From NCBI RefSeq assembly GCF_019903425.1, contig NZ_JACHUZ010000013.1, positions 686,087-750,086 on the forward strand: DNA of 64,000 bases, in the 5' to 3' direction. The notes under the pieces were generated by a model. The model saw only the letters and a list, made by a program, of their open reading frames with translations. It was not told where the DNA came from and made no database searches. A program made the translations under genes and the position numbers. Origin of the DNA: Vreelandella halophila (lineage in GTDB: Bacteria > Pseudomonadota > Gammaproteobacteria > Pseudomonadales > Oleiphilaceae). Positions 61,167 through 64,000 of the stretch are shown one piece after another. How positions within the stretch are numbered: the stretch's first letter is position 1; every line of letters starts with the position of its first letter.

Positions 61167-63092
61167 ATGAACGCTGTCATCAAACCACAGGCGAATCTGG
61201 ACTGGATCGAGGCGCTGCCTGAACCCGGCCTGTTGGTGGATCCGGTGCGCGATACCATTGAGGCTGCCAACAGCCACCTCGCCCGGATGCTGGGACATTC
61301 GGTGGAGACACTGATGTCTCGGCGTGTCACTACGCTTTTCGGGGGGCAGATTCCACAGCTGGTCAGTCTCACCGACGAGGCCATGACCCATGGCGAGGCC
61401 TGGAGCCGGGATCTGAATCTGGTGGCCAGTGATGAACGGGTCATCGAGCTCGAAATGTCCCTGTCCGTCTTGACGCAAGCCGGGGAGCCCCGCGTTCTGA
61501 TGCTGCTGCGGGATCTGACACTGCTGCGCGAGCGCCGTGAGCGCCACGAAATCAACAGCTATCACCGGGGCGGTCTTCTGCACTGGAAACGGGTAGAGAC
61601 CCTGTTCCGGGAGATCGAGCGCGAGAACCAGCTGATCCTGGAGGCAGTGGGCGAGGGCATCTACGGCGTGGATGCCGAGGGCCGCACCACCTTCATCAAC
61701 TCCGCCGCCGAGCGCATGCTGGGCTGGCACCGGGATGAACTGCTCGGGCGGGTTATGCACACGGCCATCCATCACAGCCATTCAGACGGCACGCCCCACC
61801 AGCGCGAGTGCTGCCCCATCTACCGGGCCTTCAGCGACGGGGCGGTCCACCGGGTCAATGACGATTTCTTCTGGCGACAGGACGGCTCCGGCTTCCCCGT
61901 GGAGTACACCAGCACGCCGATCGTGGACAATGGCCAGCTCGTGGGGGCCGTGGTGGTATTCCGTGACATCACCGAACGCCGCCGCACCGAGGACAGCCTC
62001 AAGGAGGCGCTGGAAGAGGTGGAGACCCTCAAGCACCGGCTGGAGATGGAAAACGCCTACCTCCAGGAGGAGATCAGCGCCGAGCACAACACCCACGAGA
62101 TCGTTGGGCGCAGTGAGGCGGTGGCGGCCATGATCCAGCGCATCGACCTGGTCGCGCCCACCGGCGCCAATGTGCTGGTCACCGGCGAGTCCGGTACCGG
62201 CAAGGAGCTGATTGCCCGGGCTATTCACAATGTCAGTGATCGTTCGGAACGACCCATGATCCGGGTCAACTGCGCCGCCATTCCGGCGGAGCTGTTCGAG
62301 AGCGAATTCTTCGGCCATGTTAAGGGGGCTTTCACGGGGGCTGTGAACGACCGGGTCGGGCGCTTCGAGCTGGCCGACGGCGGTACCCTGTTCCTGGATG
62401 AGGTGGGCGAGATTCCGCTGTCACTGCAGGGCAAGCTGCTGCGGGTTCTGCAGGAGCAGACGTTTGAGCGTATTGGTGAAACCCGCACACGCAGCGTGGA
62501 TGTGCGGGTCATTGCGGCGACGAACCGGGACCTGAAAAACGAGGTTGAGGCGGGCCGATTCCGCGAGGATCTCTATTTCCGGCTGAATGTGTTCCCGATC
62601 GAGTCCGTGCCGCTGCGCGAGCGTCCGGAGGACATCCCGCCGCTGGCGCAGCTTTTCCTGCGTAATGCCTGCCGCAGGTTCCACCGGGAGCCGCTGGAGC
62701 TCAGCCATGCCAATGTGGAAGCCCTCCAGCGTTACAGCTGGCCGGGGAACGTCCGGGAGCTGGAGAATGTGATCGAACGGCAGGTGATCGTCACACGGGG
62801 TCGTAAGCTGAGCTTTGACCTGCCAGCGGATCGGGGCGCCGCGTGGGCGGAACCGGTTGCCGCCGGGCCTGAAACCACCGGATCGGCACAGCGGCCACTG
62901 ACCGAGGGTGAGAAGCGGGATCAGGAGCGTGAAAACATGATCAGTGCCCTGCGTCAGTGTCGCGGCAAGGTGTTCGGGCAGGGTGGCGCGGCCGAACTGT
63001 TGGAGGTCAAACCCACGACCCTTGCCTCCAGACTCAAGCGTTATGGCATTGACCCCCGCCAGTACAGAAACCAGGGCGAGACGGCTGCATGA
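61167..63092 (+). CDS. PAS-containing sigma-54-dependent activator of the cyanase operon
   Basis: A 641-residue enhancer-binding protein. Two PAS domains (about residues 10-110 and 150-275) and a coiled coil are followed by the AAA+ domain: Walker A GESGTGKE near 340, the sigma-54 loop KGAFTGA near 388, Walker [16 protein letters not shown] Fis-type helix-turn-helix ends the protein ([22 protein letters not shown], by ends). It has no receiver domain, so it senses a signal through PAS. It is divergent from cynS. Confidence 0.9.
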   Translation: MNAVIKPQANLDWIEALPEPGLLVDPVRDTIEAANSHLARMLGHSVETLMSRRVTTLFGGQIPQLVSLTDEAMTHGEAWSRDLNLVASDERVIELEMSLSVLTQAGEPRVLMLLRDLTLLRERRERHEINSYHRGGLLHWKRVETLFREIERENQLILEAVGEGIYGVDAEGRTTFINSAAERMLGWHRDELLGRVMHTAIHHSHSDGTPHQRECCPIYRAFSDGAVHRVNDDFFWRQDGSGFPVEYTSTPIVDNGQLVGAVVVFRDITERRRTEDSLKEALEEVETLKHRLEMENAYLQEEISAEHNTHEIVGRSEAVAAMIQRIDLVAPTGANVLVTGESGTGKELIARAIHNVSDRSERPMIRVNCAAIPAELFESEFFGHVKGAFTGAVNDRVGRFELADGGTLFLDEVGEIPLSLQGKLLRVLQEQTFERIGETRTRSVDVRVIAATNRDLKNEVEAGRFREDLYFRLNVFPIESVPLRERPEDIPPLAQLFLRNACRRFHREPLELSHANVEALQRYSWPGNVRELENVIERQVIVTRGRKLSFDLPADRGAAWAEPVAAGPETTGSAQRPLTEGEKRDQERENMISALRQCRGKVFGQGGAAELLEVKPTTLASRLKRYGIDPRQYRNQGETAA

Positions 63093-63171
63093 CAGAAGGG
63101 TGACTCAGTATCTTTATCCAGGCTTCCGCCAGCGCTAGAGTGGAGACACTTTATCCTGTGGGAATTCACCT

Positions 63172-64000
63172 ATGAGTCAACGCCCCGGTTGGGTCTTCTA
63201 TACCTCCCTGCTTCTGCTGCTTGCCTTCGTTGGGGCTGGTGTGGCCTGGCCGGAACCGTTCGCGGCCTACAGCGCGCAGGCGCTGGAGTTCACCACCCTG
63301 CATTTCGGCTGGCTCTATCTGTTCGTCACCTCCGGTTTTCTGCTGTTCTGTCTGGGGGTGGCCTTCAGCGATTACGGCCATATCCGCCTGGGGGCGGACG
63401 GTGAGAGTCCGGAGTTCTCCTTTCTCACCTGGCTGGGGATGATCTTCTCCGCCGGCATGGGGGTGGGACTGGTTTTCTGGGGTGTGGCCGAGCCCATGAG
63501 CCATTACCTGCAGCCACCCCTGGGCAGCGCTGAAGGTGGAACACCGGCGGCGGCGCGGCTGGCGATGCAGTATTCCCTGTTCCACTGGGGCTTCCACCAG
63601 TGGGCCAACTTTGCGGTGGTGGGGCTTGCCATTGCCTATGTGCGCTTCCGCCACCAGCGCGCGGGGCTGATCAGCGAAGCCTTCCGCAACAGCATCGGTG
63701 ATCGTGTTGATGGCTTCGCTGGTCACGGCATCAACGTCCTGGCTGTGGTCTCCACGGTTTTCGGTGTGGCCACCACGCTGGGGCTGGGGGTCATACAGAT
63801 CAACAGTGGCCTGGTTGCCGTGTCGGATACCGCCTTTGGTACCGACCAGCAGCTCATGATCCTGGGCGGGGTTTCCGTGGTTTTCCTGCTCTGTTCGCTG
63901 GCCCCTCTGGAAAGCGGCGTACGCTATGTGAGCGACGCCAACATGATCCTGGCGGGGCTGCTCCTGGTGTTCGTTTTCTTCGCCGGACCCACGGATTTCA
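63172..64000 (+). CDS. BCCT family transporter (3' end outside window)
   Basis: The first 276 residues of a betaine/carnitine/choline-type transporter. An N-terminal membrane segment, LGMIFSAGMGVGLVFWGVAEPMSHY (by ends LGMIF and SHY), and the HWGFHQWANF stretch are family marks; the Gly-rich GMGVGL loop is the sodium/substrate site region. Substrates of the family are compatible solutes or quaternary amines. It follows the sigma-54 activator by 79 bases, but a shared function is not shown. The frame is open at the right edge. Confidence 0.9.
   Translation, partial: MSQRPGWVFYTSLLLLLAFVGAGVAWPEPFAAYSAQALEFTTLHFGWLYLFVTSGFLLFCLGVAFSDYGHIRLGADGESPEFSFLTWLGMIFSAGMGVGLVFWGVAEPMSHYLQPPLGSAEGGTPAAARLAMQYSLFHWGFHQWANFAVVGLAIAYVRFRHQRAGLISEAFRNSIGDRVDGFAGHGINVLAVVSTVFGVATTLGLGVIQINSGLVAVSDTAFGTDQQLMILGGVSVVFLLCSLAPLESGVRYVSDANMILAGLLLVFVFFAGPTDF

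Overview
The window looks like the chromosome of a moderately GC-rich gammaproteobacterium. The core blocks support this: ftsY-ftsE-ftsX followed by rpoH, yrfG-hslR-hslO, mutM, rsmD and greB in typical gammaproteobacterial arrangements. A BCCT-type transporter, an acyl-CoA-binding protein and cyanase would fit a marine or halotolerant relative of Marinobacter, Alcanivorax or Halomonas, but I cannot name the genus from sequence alone. No rRNA, tRNA or CRISPR array was recognised.

Layout. Positions 1-12.9 kb hold mixed accessory and housekeeping genes: a methyltransferase with the AzlCD branched-chain amino-acid exporter, a CGNR regulator divergent from an MFS transporter, a GNAT acetyltransferase, a nitronate monooxygenase, an aldo/keto reductase, a LysR regulator divergent from a carboxymuconolactone-decarboxylase-like protein, a HAD hydrolase overlapping a HIT protein, a Mut7-C protein, and an ohr/ohrR peroxide-resistance pair with visible operators. 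From 13.0 to 20.4 kb lies an ethanolamine-use island (eutB-eutC-permease-aldehyde dehydrogenase, with a divergent AraC-type regulator). It is bracketed by an intact methyltransferase gene and a 190-bp copy of that gene's 3' end, which marks it as a recombination-borne insertion. From 20.4 to 37.3 kb are an RND efflux pair, an esterase, the hsl block, mutM, rsmD, ftsYEX, rpoH, a two-component system, greB and acbP.

From 37.8 to 53.4 kb is a non-canonical Tad/Flp pilus (type IVc) locus: Flp pilin, a TadG-like protein, TadE-like pseudopilins, CpaB, the CpaC secretin, a CpaF ATPase carrying an N-terminal FHA domain, TadB, TadC, TadD, an OmpA-like protein, and several unrecognised exported proteins. 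I find neither a CpaE/TadZ gene nor a prepilin peptidase in it. One lipoprotein gene has two long poly-G tracts, and an IS5-family element with a CTAA duplication sits inside the locus.

From 53.7 to 58.2 kb are an FMN-dependent glutamate-synthase-like protein, an LpxR-like lipid A deacylase and small membrane or exported proteins. From 58.3 to 63.1 kb is a likely cyanate-use module on the minus strand (cyanase, outer-membrane porin, formate/nitrite-type channel). It has a sigma-54 promoter, three evenly built 14-bp inverted repeats upstream, and a divergent PAS-containing sigma-54 activator. The window ends inside a BCCT transporter gene.
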